DNA of 64,000 bases, taken from contig JACPPI010000031.1 of the NCBI GenBank assembly GCA_016190985.1, positions 1-64,000 on the forward strand, in the 5' to 3' direction. Positions 24,480-31,572 of this stretch are shown in pieces. The translations under genes were made by a program, and so were the position numbers. Numbering within the stretch: the first letter of the stretch is position 1; each line of letters opens with the position of its first letter. This DNA is from Opitutia bacterium. GTDB lineage: Bacteria; Verrucomicrobiota; Verrucomicrobiia; Opitutales; Opitutaceae. The notes beneath the pieces were generated by a model that had not been told where the DNA came from, searched no databases, and saw only the letters and a program-made list of their open reading frames with translations.

Positions 24480-25750
24480 GTGCCTCCCCTGCGCCCGCCG
24501 CCCACGCCGCCGTCCTGATCGTCGACGACGACTCCTTCGTCCTCTCCGCGCTGAAGTCGACGCTCGAGCGGGAAGATTACGCGGTCATCGCGGTCACCAG
24601 CCCCCTCAAGGCCCTGGCGATCCTCGCCGAGCGCGAATTCTCCGTCATCATCTCCGACCAGTGCATGCCGGAGATGCTCGGGCTGGATTTTCTCTTTGAG
24701 AGCAAAAAGCTCCAGCCGCACACCTCGCGCATCCTGATCACCGCCGTGCTCTCGCTCCCCACGCTGGTCGACTCGATCAACCGCGGGGAAATCTTCCGCT
24801 TCATCGCCAAGCCCTGGCTGCGCGAGGAGCTGACCGCCACCGTGCGCAACGCCGTCCACCGCTACGAGCTGATCACGCACAACACCGCGCTGTCGGCCGA
24901 GGCGCAGCGCCTGAACGCCGAGCTGACGGCCGCCAACGCCGCGCTCGAGGGGAAGGTCCGCGACCTCGAGACCCAGCGCCAGCAGCTCGACACCCTCAAC
25001 CACGAGCTGGCCACCTCCTACGAGCACTCGCTGGAGCTGTGCCGCCGCATCATCAACACCTTCGATCCGGTGCTGGGCGGCCAGGCCAAGACCCTCGGCG
25101 AGGTCTGCACCCGCATGGCCGAGACCGACCATTTCACCGCCGAGGAGCGCCAGGTGCTCCGCGCCGCGCCCCTGCTGTGCGACCTCGGCCTCATCGGCAT
25201 CCCGCGCGAACTGTTCCGCGCCTTCCGCAGCCATCCCGAGCGCCTCACCGACCGCGAGCGCGCCATGCTCAAGAACCATCCCATCTACTCGCAGACGCTG
25301 GCCACCTTCGTCGACACCCGGCCCGCGCTCGGCGAGACAGTGCGCGCCCACCATGAGCGCTTTGACGGCCTCGGCTATCCCGACGGCCTCGCGGGCCAGC
25401 ATATCCCGTGGACGGCGCGCTGCCTCGCCGTCGCGGTGGACTTCGTCGAGTCCAACCTGTCCCGCCAGAACGCCCTCGACGCCATCATGGCCGGCTCGGG
25501 CACGGCCTACGACCCCGAGGCCGTGCGCCTTTTCCTCAAGGTGACGCAGCTCGCGCGCCTGCCGCGCCAGGTCTGCGAGATCATGCTCGACGAACTCGAG
25601 CCCGGCATGGTGCTCGCCAGCGGCATCTACAGCCCGCACGGCATGCTCCTCATCGGCGAAGGCCTCGAACTCTCCCCGGCCAGCATCGCCAAGATCCGCA
25701 GCCACAACCAGATCACGCCCATCCAGCAGCGGCTGCTGGTGCAGATCTGA
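24476..25750 (+). CDS. Response regulator with degenerate HD-GYP domain
   Basis: The protein has 424 residues. The REC domain (about 10-130) has acidic DDD, the phosphoacceptor in ISDQCMPEM and the conserved Lys in IAKPW. A coiled coil (about 140-190) leads to an HD-GYP-type domain (about 195-390). The second half keeps HHERFDGLGYPDGLAGQHIP, but the metal-binding HD reads CD (Cys235-Asp236 in LLCDLGLIGIP) and the usual Lys of DIGK is Leu. Cyclic-di-GMP phosphodiesterase activity is therefore doubtful. It may act as a sensor or scaffold. Translation is coupled to cheB by ATGA, which suggests a role in chemotaxis output. Confidence 0.88.
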   Translation: MSASPAPAAHAAVLIVDDDSFVLSALKSTLEREDYAVIAVTSPLKALAILAEREFSVIISDQCMPEMLGLDFLFESKKLQPHTSRILITAVLSLPTLVDSINRGEIFRFIAKPWLREELTATVRNAVHRYELITHNTALSAEAQRLNAELTAANAALEGKVRDLETQRQQLDTLNHELATSYEHSLELCRRIINTFDPVLGGQAKTLGEVCTRMAETDHFTAEERQVLRAAPLLCDLGLIGIPRELFRAFRSHPERLTDRERAMLKNHPIYSQTLATFVDTRPALGETVRAHHERFDGLGYPDGLAGQHIPWTARCLAVAVDFVESNLSRQNALDAIMAGSGTAYDPEAVRLFLKVTQLARLPRQVCEIMLDELEPGMVLASGIYSPHGMLLIGEGLELSPASIAKIRSHNQITPIQQRLLVQI

Positions 25751-25904
25751 GCCCCCCGCCCGCAAATCCGCGGCCCGCGCTCAATTTCCGCCCGGGCGCG
25801 TCGTTAGACTAGAGCGGCCCGGGTGCATCACGGGCCGACCACATCCATGCCACGATCCCTCCTCTTTCCGCCCGGCGGCGGCCGCCCGCGGTTCCCGCGT
25901 TGAT

Positions 25905-26429
25905 ATGGCCGGGTCACCGTCGGCATCCTCCCTCTTTGTCCAGCGCGTCGTCATCGGCGTGGGCGACATGGCCGTCTCCAACAACGCGCAGGTGATCCTC
26001 AGCACCTACGCCCTTGGTTCCTGCATCGGGGTCGTCGCCTACGACTCCGTCGGCAAGGTCGGCGGCCTGCTGCACCTCATGCTGCCCGACGCGGGCATCT
26101 CCGCCGAAAAGGCCGCGCAGCAGCCCGCGATGTTCGCCACCACCGGCCTGCCCCTGCTCTTCCGCGCCATGTCCGGCCTGAAGGCCGAGCGCCACCGCGT
26201 GCGCATCCTCGTCGTCGGCGGGGCCGGCATGCTCGCCGGTTCCGACCCCTTCAGGATCGGCGAGCGCAACACGGCCATGACGCTGGAGATCCTCCGCGCC
26301 CAAGGCCTGTCCGTCACCCACCAGCAGGTCGGCGGTTCCATCAACCGCACCGTGCACCTCGAGGTCGGCTCCGGCGCCGTCGACCTGAAAACCCCCGTCG
26401 GCGGCAGCCAGTTCACCCTCGCCGCGTGA
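25905..26429 (+). CDS. cheD: Chemoreceptor glutamine deamidase CheD
   Basis: The protein has 174 residues. Motifs: VVIGVGDMAVSNN, the catalytic Cys in STYALGSCIGVVAYD, His in GGLLHLMLPDA, and GGAGMLAGSDPFRIGERNTA later. CheD deamidates receptor glutamines and is pulled away by CheC/CheX-type phosphatases. A cheX gene is at 47608-48144. It is 154 nt after the HD-GYP-like gene, so it may have its own promoter, though I see no convincing one. This is the last plus-strand gene of the che cluster. Confidence 0.95.
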   Translation: MAGSPSASSLFVQRVVIGVGDMAVSNNAQVILSTYALGSCIGVVAYDSVGKVGGLLHLMLPDAGISAEKAAQQPAMFATTGLPLLFRAMSGLKAERHRVRILVVGGAGMLAGSDPFRIGERNTAMTLEILRAQGLSVTHQQVGGSINRTVHLEVGSGAVDLKTPVGGSQFTLAA

Positions 26430-26491
26430 CGGCCGGGCCAGCCGCCCGCGCCCATCCCCACTCCGGTCTTTCGCCAAACGCCGCCCGATCG

Positions 26492-26514
26492 TTGGTAGTT
26501 TAATAGACTACCAA
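26492..26514. repeat. 23-bp palindrome, copy 1 (identical to copy 3)
   Basis: TTGGTAGT, a 7-bp spacer TTAATAG, then ACTACCAA: a perfect 8-bp inverted repeat. It lies 18 bp beyond the stop of the minus-strand HTH gene (26533-26901). It could act as an operator, a terminator hairpin or the boundary of a small mobile unit. Confidence 0.9.
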
Positions 26515-26532
26515 GGATTTCATCACCCGCGC

Positions 26533-26901
26533 TCAGACGAGTTCACGTCCCTGCCGGCGGGCGCACAGCCACGCGGTCAGCAGCAGGGTGCGTTCGGCGT
26601 CGAGGCAGCCTGTCCCTGCCTTCAGGCACACGTGCAAACGCTGTTTTGGCACCCCGAGGATGCGCGCCAGATGCACCTTGCTGCCGCGCTTGCGGAGCAG
26701 GGGCGCCACCTGCCTGACCAGTTCGTTCCACAGCGGGGTGCCCGCTCCGGGCTGCAAGGTCAGCCCGCGCTGGGGCGGACGTCGCTTGAATTTGCCAGCC
26801 GTGCGCCGGGCCGACTCGGCCGCCGCGTCGGTCAGCCACTCGATGATTTCCAAATACGGGCGCAACCGAGGATGAACCGGCGCCAGATAGCCTAAACTCA
26901 T
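26533..26901 (-). CDS. Small helix-turn-helix protein flanked by palindromes
   Basis: The protein has 122 residues and is basic. The N-terminal part (PRLRPYLEIIEWLTDAAAES, then ARRTAGKFKRRPPQRGL) ends in a positively charged linker. The C-terminal part (about 55-118) contains a likely HTH, SKVHLARILGVPKQRLHVCL, followed by LDAERTLLLTAWL, in the style of Cro/XRE-like regulators. I recognise no named family. Three copies of a 23-bp palindrome lie at +18 bp past its stop, 30 bp before its start and 149 bp before its start, which makes them candidate binding sites. It is unrelated to the che and flagellar genes on either side and looks like an inserted unit. Function is unknown. Confidence 0.7.
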   Translation of the reverse strand: MSLGYLAPVHPRLRPYLEIIEWLTDAAAESARRTAGKFKRRPPQRGLTLQPGAGTPLWNELVRQVAPLLRKRGSKVHLARILGVPKQRLHVCLKAGTGCLDAERTLLLTAWLCARRQGRELV

Positions 26902-26930
26902 GTGCTGTCTCTAGCAGAATTCCTGCGGCG

Positions 26931-26953
26931 TTGGTAGTCCAATAGACTGCCAA
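26931..26953. repeat. 23-bp palindrome, copy 2 (diverged)
   Basis: TTGGTAGT, spacer CCAATAG, ACTGCCAA: 7 of 8 arm positions pair. It ends 30 bp upstream of the HTH gene start, where an autoregulatory operator would be expected. It differs from copies 1 and 3 at three positions: two in the spacer and one in the right arm. Confidence 0.85.
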
Positions 26954-27049
26954 ATTGGTCTGACGCCGCCATAGGCCAGCCTGCACCCAGCCGAGGCTTC
27001 CGCAGCGGGCCAAAGCCTCTGCGCCCTCTCGCAGAATAGCGCCCATGCC

Positions 27050-27072
27050 TTGGTAGTTTAATAGACTACCAA
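27050..27072. repeat. 23-bp palindrome, copy 3
   Basis: Identical to the copy at 26492-26514 over all 23 bp, and both are followed by GGA. The two identical copies bracket a 535-bp segment holding the HTH gene and the diverged middle copy. Confidence 0.9.
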
Positions 27073-27198
27073 GGAGTGGCCGGGGGCCCCGCTCGTCCCG
27101 CGCGAGGGGAAGCGTCACGGCCACGAGACGCGCCTTCGTCTTTCCCCCGGGCTGCGGAAGGTGTGCGCCGGAGGAAGCCCCCGCTCGCCGCGGCCCGC

Positions 27199-27612
27199 CT
27201 ACCTGCCGATGAGCAGCGCCAGTCCGCCGAGACTCAGCACCACGCCCGCGATCTTTTGCGGACTGAGCTGATCGCGGAAATAAAACAGCGCGACCGGCAG
27301 CAGCACGAGCGTGGAGCAGACGTTCACCAGCAGGGCGGCGTAGCCGATGTTCCAGCCCGCGCGGTAGGCCAGCAGGAAGCCCACCTCGATGCCCACCACG
27401 CTCAACGCCAGCCAGAGCACGCTCGGCCGCAACGCGGCCAGCGAGCGCGAGCCCTCGCCCCACAGGAGCAGGCCGGCGACGCACACGAGGAAGGCGAGCA
27501 GATACGCCACGGCGAGGGGCAGGAACGGATTCACCGCCGCCGGTTGCGCCTTGATGGCAAGATGGTAGCTGGCCGCGCTGACGACGGCAATCAGGAGTGT
27601 GAGGTAATACAT
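27199..27612 (-). CDS. DMT/EamA-type small membrane transporter subunit
   Basis: The product is 137 residues from ATG 27612 (MYYLTLLIAVVSAASYHLAI). Four to five membrane helices cover almost the full length. The end LLVNVCSTLVLLPVALFYFR, then DQLSPQKIAGVVLSLGGLAL, is the EamA-domain signature (RExLsxxkixGi-like). Single-domain members of the drug/metabolite superfamily work as dimers. The substrate is unknown. It lies 76 nt after the hybrid kinase gene on the same strand, between it and the palindrome-bearing unit. No link to motility is apparent. Confidence 0.78.
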   Translation of the reverse strand: MYYLTLLIAVVSAASYHLAIKAQPAAVNPFLPLAVAYLLAFLVCVAGLLLWGEGSRSLAALRPSVLWLALSVVGIEVGFLLAYRAGWNIGYAALLVNVCSTLVLLPVALFYFRDQLSPQKIAGVVLSLGGLALLIGR

Positions 27613-27688
27613 ATGCCGCAACACTGCCTCTCCCCGCGCCGACTGCAAGCGACGGCGCTCACACTCGTGCATCCTGTGTCTACTGGTG

Positions 27689-29605
27689 TCAGCGGCCGTC
27701 GAGCAGCGCGCGCACGCGGCGGCCGACGTCGTCGAGCGCGTAGGGTTTCTGCACAAAATCCTTCAGCCCGAGGCTCTCCAACTGCGCGCGGGTCTCGGCG
27801 GTCAGGTTGCCGCTGAGGACCAGCACCTTCACGCCGGGCCGGGCGAGCCGGGCCACCTTGACCACCTTGAGGCCGTTGGCCCCGGGCATGTTCAGGTCGA
27901 GCAGCACGGCGTCGAGCGGCCGGTCGGCGCGGCCGAGATAATCGATGGCCTCCAGGCCGGTCGCCGCCGTGACCACCGCGTAGCCCTTGGTGGTGAACGT
28001 GGCCTCCAGCAGGTGGCGCAGCGAGGCCTCGTCGTCCACCACGAGCAGGGTCTCGGCGCCGCCGGGAAATTCCCCGGCGGCGGCCAGCGCGGGCACGACC
28101 TGCGTCTCGACGGACAGGGGCAGCCCGGCGATGAAGGTGCTGCCGGCACCGGGCGTGCTCTCGACCTCGATGAAGCCCTTGTGGCTGGTCACGATGCCGT
28201 AGATGACGGCGAGGCCGAGGCCGGTGCCCTGGTTGGCGGGCTTGGTGGTGAAGAACGGCTCGAAGATGCGCGCCCGGACCTCGGGGGTGAGGCCGATGCC
28301 GGTGTCGGAGACCTCGAGGCACACGTAGGTCTTCGCCGGGTCGACGCCGGGCACGCCGGGCTTCTCGGTCCCGGCGCGGAGCCGGGTGGTCACCGTGATC
28401 GTGCCGCCCGCGGGCATGGCGTCGCGGGCGTTGACGCAGAGGTTGAGCAGGATCTGCTGCACCTGGTTCTGGTCGGCCAGCAGCGGCGGGAGCTGGTCCG
28501 CCAGCTGCAGCTCGATGCCGACGGTGCGGGGAAAGGTCTCGCTGAGCAGCGCGACCAGCTCGCGCACCTGCGAGTTGAGGTCAAACGGGGCGCAGCGCAC
28601 CTCGTGCTTGCGGCTGAAGGTCAGGATCTGGCGCACGAGCCCGCTGGCGCGCTGGGCGGCGCGGTGGATTTCCTGCAGACTCTTGCGGACCCGGGCGGGG
28701 TCGACGTTGTGGTTGAGGCAGAAATCGGAGTAGCCGTTGATGATGGCGAGGAGGTTGTTGAAGTCATGCGCGATGCCGCCGGCGAGCGTGCCGAGGCTCT
28801 CCATCTTCTGCGCCTGCCGCAGCTCCTGCTCGAGGCGCTTGCGCTCGGTGATGTCCTCGCGGAGGCAGAGCAGGTTGGCGACCTCGCCGCCCGAGCCGAG
28901 CAGGCTGGAGACCTGCACGGATTCCCAGACCACGCGGCCGTCGGCGCGGCGGCCGCCCAGTTCGCCGCGCCACTCGCGGTGGGCGCGGACCGCCGCCAGC
29001 ATGGCGCGGAAGGATTCCTCGCCCGGGTGCCCGTCGCGCAGCACGTCGATGTTGCCGTCGAGGATGTCCTCCAGCGTGCGGCCGGAGGCCTCGGTGTATT
29101 TCGGGTTGACGTATTGCACGCGGCCTTCGGCGTCGGTGATGACGATCGCCACGGGGGACTGCTCCACGGCGCGGGACAGCTTGAGGTATTGCTCCTCCGC
29201 CACGCGCTGCTTGGTGATGTCGCGCCCGACGGCGCGCACGCCGACCAGGGCGCCGGCGGCGTCGTGCAACGGGGTTTTCTCCCACGCGATCCAGCGCCAG
29301 CCCTGCGGGGTGTCGCAGCGGTGCTCGCGGGCCGTGCGGTAGGGCGGCCGCGCCAGCTCGGCCGGCACGGTGGCGGGCGAACCCTGGTCGTCGGCGTGCA
29401 GGATGGAGCCGAGGGACACGCCCGGCCACTCTGCGGCGGCGCGGCCGAATTTCCGGGCGAAGGCCTGGTTGACGGCCAGCAGCCGCCCGTCCAGATCGCG
29501 GCAATAGGCCGGATCCGCGCTGTGGGCCCACGGGCCCAGCAGGGTGTCAAAGGGAGTGGCGGGATGCAGCGCCTCGAGCGGAACGGCACTGGTGGCGGGA
29601 GGCAT
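27689..29605 (-). CDS. Hybrid histidine kinase (PAS-PAS-HisKA-HATPase-REC)
   Basis: The protein has 638 residues and no membrane helices, so it should be cytoplasmic. A PAS domain (about 15-140) ends in RAVGRDITKQR and a second PAS (about 150-275) ends in REDITERKR. The HisKA region has GGIAHDFNNLLAIINGYSD, the ATPase has ILLNLCVNARDAM and GTGLGLAVIYG, and the receiver (about 518-635) has Asp in DAVLLDLNMPGANG and Lys in FVQKPY. It lies 60 nt after the FliT-like gene in the flgM-fliS unit, so it probably shares the FliA-type promoter. This suggests a signalling input made late in flagellar assembly. Confidence 0.93.
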   Translation of the reverse strand: MPPATSAVPLEALHPATPFDTLLGPWAHSADPAYCRDLDGRLLAVNQAFARKFGRAAAEWPGVSLGSILHADDQGSPATVPAELARPPYRTAREHRCDTPQGWRWIAWEKTPLHDAAGALVGVRAVGRDITKQRVAEEQYLKLSRAVEQSPVAIVITDAEGRVQYVNPKYTEASGRTLEDILDGNIDVLRDGHPGEESFRAMLAAVRAHREWRGELGGRRADGRVVWESVQVSSLLGSGGEVANLLCLREDITERKRLEQELRQAQKMESLGTLAGGIAHDFNNLLAIINGYSDFCLNHNVDPARVRKSLQEIHRAAQRASGLVRQILTFSRKHEVRCAPFDLNSQVRELVALLSETFPRTVGIELQLADQLPPLLADQNQVQQILLNLCVNARDAMPAGGTITVTTRLRAGTEKPGVPGVDPAKTYVCLEVSDTGIGLTPEVRARIFEPFFTTKPANQGTGLGLAVIYGIVTSHKGFIEVESTPGAGSTFIAGLPLSVETQVVPALAAAGEFPGGAETLLVVDDEASLRHLLEATFTTKGYAVVTAATGLEAIDYLGRADRPLDAVLLDLNMPGANGLKVVKVARLARPGVKVLVLSGNLTAETRAQLESLGLKDFVQKPYALDDVGRRVRALLDGR

Positions 29606-29665
29606 GACTGTCAGGTTGATCGGTTCGCGCGGGCCGGACTTGAGCGGCGAAACGCCGGCGGCGCC

Positions 29666-30031
29666 TCAAACCGCCGTCCGCCAGCGGATGTGCCCGCGCT
29701 CCGCGTCGCGCGCATAGGCCGGGGCGGCATGGGCCGCCCGGTGGCGGGCCAGCTCGATGCGCCGCAGCTCCGCGCTCAGCTCGGCCATCTTGCCGCTGAT
29801 GAAGGCTTCGTGCTCGGCGGAGCGCGCCTGCAGGGCCGCCACGCGGCGTTGGTGCGCCTCGAGGCCCGGCTGTCCGGCCAGCTCCACCAGTTGCCGGATC
29901 AGCGGGTCGGCCCGCCCGCGGGTCTCCGCCGCCAGATCATAATAGCCGCCGCGCAGGAAAATGCCCTCGCGGTCGACCAGCTCCTGGAGCGCGGTCAACA
30001 GGCGGGAGGCGAGCTGGGCGGCGGTTTCCAT
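29666..30031 (-). CDS. FliT-like flagellar chaperone (putative)
   Basis: The protein has 121 residues, nearly all helical: ETAAQLASRLLTALQELVDR, a middle helix with DPLIRQLVELAGQPGLEAHQ, then a long heptad-like helix to about 100. Size and all-helical pattern, and its place 5 nt after fliS, fit a FliT-type export chaperone, for example for FliD, encoded in this window. FliT sequences are too variable to be sure from reading alone. Other possibilities are a general flagellar-associated coiled-coil protein. The C-terminal tail is basic. Confidence 0.6.
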   Translation of the reverse strand: METAAQLASRLLTALQELVDREGIFLRGGYYDLAAETRGRADPLIRQLVELAGQPGLEAHQRRVAALQARSAEHEAFISGKMAELSAELRRIELARHRAAHAAPAYARDAERGHIRWRTAV

Positions 30032-30036
30032 GGGGT

Positions 30037-30477
30037 TCAGGCGACGCCCCGCAGGGGCTCGGCCGGCGCGGCGCCGCCTTGCTGCACGAGCATCTCGGCC
30101 CAGCCGCTGCGCAACTGGCCGAGCAAGCGCTCGACTTCCTCCACCGGCGCGACCTGCTTGCGCAGGTTGGCCTCCTGGAGGCGGCGGTTGTAGTAATCGT
30201 AGAGGCGGTTGAGCGTCTGGGCCACCTCGCCGCCGGAGGCAAAGTTCAACCCGCCCTGCAGCTCGGCGATGATGGCCTGGGCCTTCAGCAGCTGCTGGTT
30301 GATGATCTCGATGCGCCGGGTGTCGGTCTCGGGGCGGCCGAAGGCGTCGCGCGACTGCGCCAGCGCGCGCAAGGCGCCATCAAACAGCATCAGGACCAGC
30401 TGGCCGGGGCTGGCCGTCAGCACGGCGTTCTCCCGGTAGGTGCGCGCAAACCCAGGGTGCAGCGTGGCGGTGCTCAA
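30037..30477 (-). CDS. fliS: Flagellin export chaperone FliS
   Basis: The product is 146 residues with a TTG start at 30477 that overlaps the preceding TGA as TTGA. FliS hallmarks are FARTYRENAVLTASPGQLVL, then MLFDGALRALAQSRDA, a short middle helix with IEIINQQLLKAQAIIAELQG, then LNFASGGEVAQTLNRLYDYY. It binds the flagellin C-terminus and delivers it to FlhA. No suitable ATG exists in the correct region: the longer frame upstream runs through the flgM-like gene. It is translationally coupled to the anti-sigma gene. Confidence 0.93.
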   Translation of the reverse strand: MSTATLHPGFARTYRENAVLTASPGQLVLMLFDGALRALAQSRDAFGRPETDTRRIEIINQQLLKAQAIIAELQGGLNFASGGEVAQTLNRLYDYYNRRLQEANLRKQVAPVEEVERLLGQLRSGWAEMLVQQGGAAPAEPLRGVA

Positions 30478-30764
30478 GGGGAATCTTCCGACAGATCGGG
30501 GGAGTTGACGAGGGCCGCGCTCACCTGCCGGATGATGCGATCCGAGGGATAGCCCGGATCGGACGCGAGGAATTTGGCGCGGGCGACGACCTCGGGCCGG
30601 ACCTCGGGCAAGCGCGAGAGGCTCGTGCGCAAGGCGGTCGCCTGGTCGATACGCAGCCGGTCGGCCGGCGGGCGCGGGGCGCGCGCGGCGGCGGCGCTGG
30701 CGGCGGCCGCCGCCAGCGCGTCGGCGCGGGAGGAACCGGGGGAGGAGGAAGCGGAAGGTATCAT
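30474..30764 (-). CDS. flgM: FlgM-like anti-sigma-28 factor
   Basis: The protein has 96 residues. The first half is low complexity and likely disordered (Ala/Ser/Pro-rich). The second half, RLPEVRPEVVARAKFLASDP, then GYPSDRIIRQVSAALVNSPD, matches the FlgM C-terminal pattern: R-x-E-x-V, a V/A-K-x-x-V helix, G-x-Y and a final helix. FlgM holds FliA inactive until it is exported through the finished hook. Its own leader has a FliA-type promoter (30837-30863), the usual feedback arrangement, and it starts the flgM-fliS-fliT-kinase unit. Sequence support is moderate. Confidence 0.75.
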   Translation of the reverse strand: MIPSASSSPGSSRADALAAAAASAAAARAPRPPADRLRIDQATALRTSLSRLPEVRPEVVARAKFLASDPGYPSDRIIRQVSAALVNSPDLSEDSP

Positions 30765-30836
30765 TGATTGCAGGGTTGCGAACGGTCAGCCGCTGACAGG
30801 ATGCCCCGATACAGGGAACGCCGTTGATTAGGATGG

Positions 30837-30863
30837 TGATCGGCCGGAATCGGCCCGGCTTTA
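30837..30863 (-). promoter_or_regulatory. FliA-type promoter of flgM-fliS unit
   Basis: TAAA-N15-GCCGATCA on the minus strand, with exact spacing. The predicted start is about 66 nt before the flgM ATG. The preceding base is C, giving CTAAA as at fliD and 45907-45933. Confidence 0.75.
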
Positions 30864-30882
30864 GCCCAAACAACGCCGCCGT

Positions 30883-31572
30883 TCACCGGGGCGGCAGGGT
30901 GTGGAAAGTGGCGGCGGCCACGTAAGCCGCGAATTTGCCGGGGCTTTGCAAGGCGCCCGGCCAGGCCTCGGCGGGCGTGACGGCCGGCCCGCTCTTGTCC
31001 CCGTAGAAATGCCGCACGCTGTTGGCCACCGCCGGCTCGTCGGCCGAGAAGACCTCGTCCATCGACCAGAGCAACCGCGGGTCCTCGATGGCCGCGAGCT
31101 TGGCCCGCACTCCCAGCGCCAGCGGCCGGTAGCCCCGGTAGCTCGTCACATCCACGAACAGCACGCCGTCGGCCCCGAAGGAGCGGCCGAGCGCCGCCAG
31201 AAAATCGTGCGGCAACGCCGCCACGGAGGCGAACTCCGGCGCCCCGAACCGGCGCAGGCAGTCCTCGCGCGACAACTGCACCACCTCGAAGCGCGCCAGC
31301 TTCTGCAGCTCCGCGACAAACACGGCCTGCAACGCCGCCGCCGTCTCGCGCGGCGCCGCCGCGCCCCCCCAGAAGGGGACCAGCACCACGCGGCGCAGCG
31401 TGGCGGGCAGCCGCGGCACGGCGCTGACATTGGCCGGAGTGAAATACTCGCGCTCCTGCACCCTGTCCATGACCTGCTCCCGGACCGACTGGCAGCCGCC
31501 GGCCAGCGCCACCGCCCCGAGGGCCAGCAGCCCGGCGGCCAGGCGCACTTGAGCAGAAAGCAGGAGCTTCAT
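30883..31572 (-). CDS. Lipoprotein co-expressed with fliD
   Basis: The protein has 229 residues. A signal peptide with lipobox LAGGC (Cys about residue 27) indicates a lipid-anchored envelope protein. The body (about 50-225) has alternating strands and helices with LRRVVLVPFWGGAAAP, a VAELQKLARFEVVQLSRED segment and GADGVLFVDVTSYRGYRPLA. This resembles the nucleotide-binding-like fold of CsgG/LpoB/FlgT-type outer-membrane lipoproteins; an exact family is not certain. The ATG overlaps the fliD stop (ATGA). The position suggests a flagellar envelope function such as an outer-ring or sheath factor, but this is inference. Confidence 0.75.
   Translation of the reverse strand: MKLLLSAQVRLAAGLLALGAVALAGGCQSVREQVMDRVQEREYFTPANVSAVPRLPATLRRVVLVPFWGGAAAPRETAAALQAVFVAELQKLARFEVVQLSREDCLRRFGAPEFASVAALPHDFLAALGRSFGADGVLFVDVTSYRGYRPLALGVRAKLAAIEDPRLLWSMDEVFSADEPAVANSVRHFYGDKSGPAVTPAEAWPGALQSPGKFAAYVAAATFHTLPPR

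Noticed and set aside
26543-27484. 313-codon minus-strand frame across the palindrome region
   Set aside because: It reads the HTH gene in another frame and runs through two of the palindromes. The composition is that of a shadow, although a stretch around 26910-27060 looks oddly protein-like.
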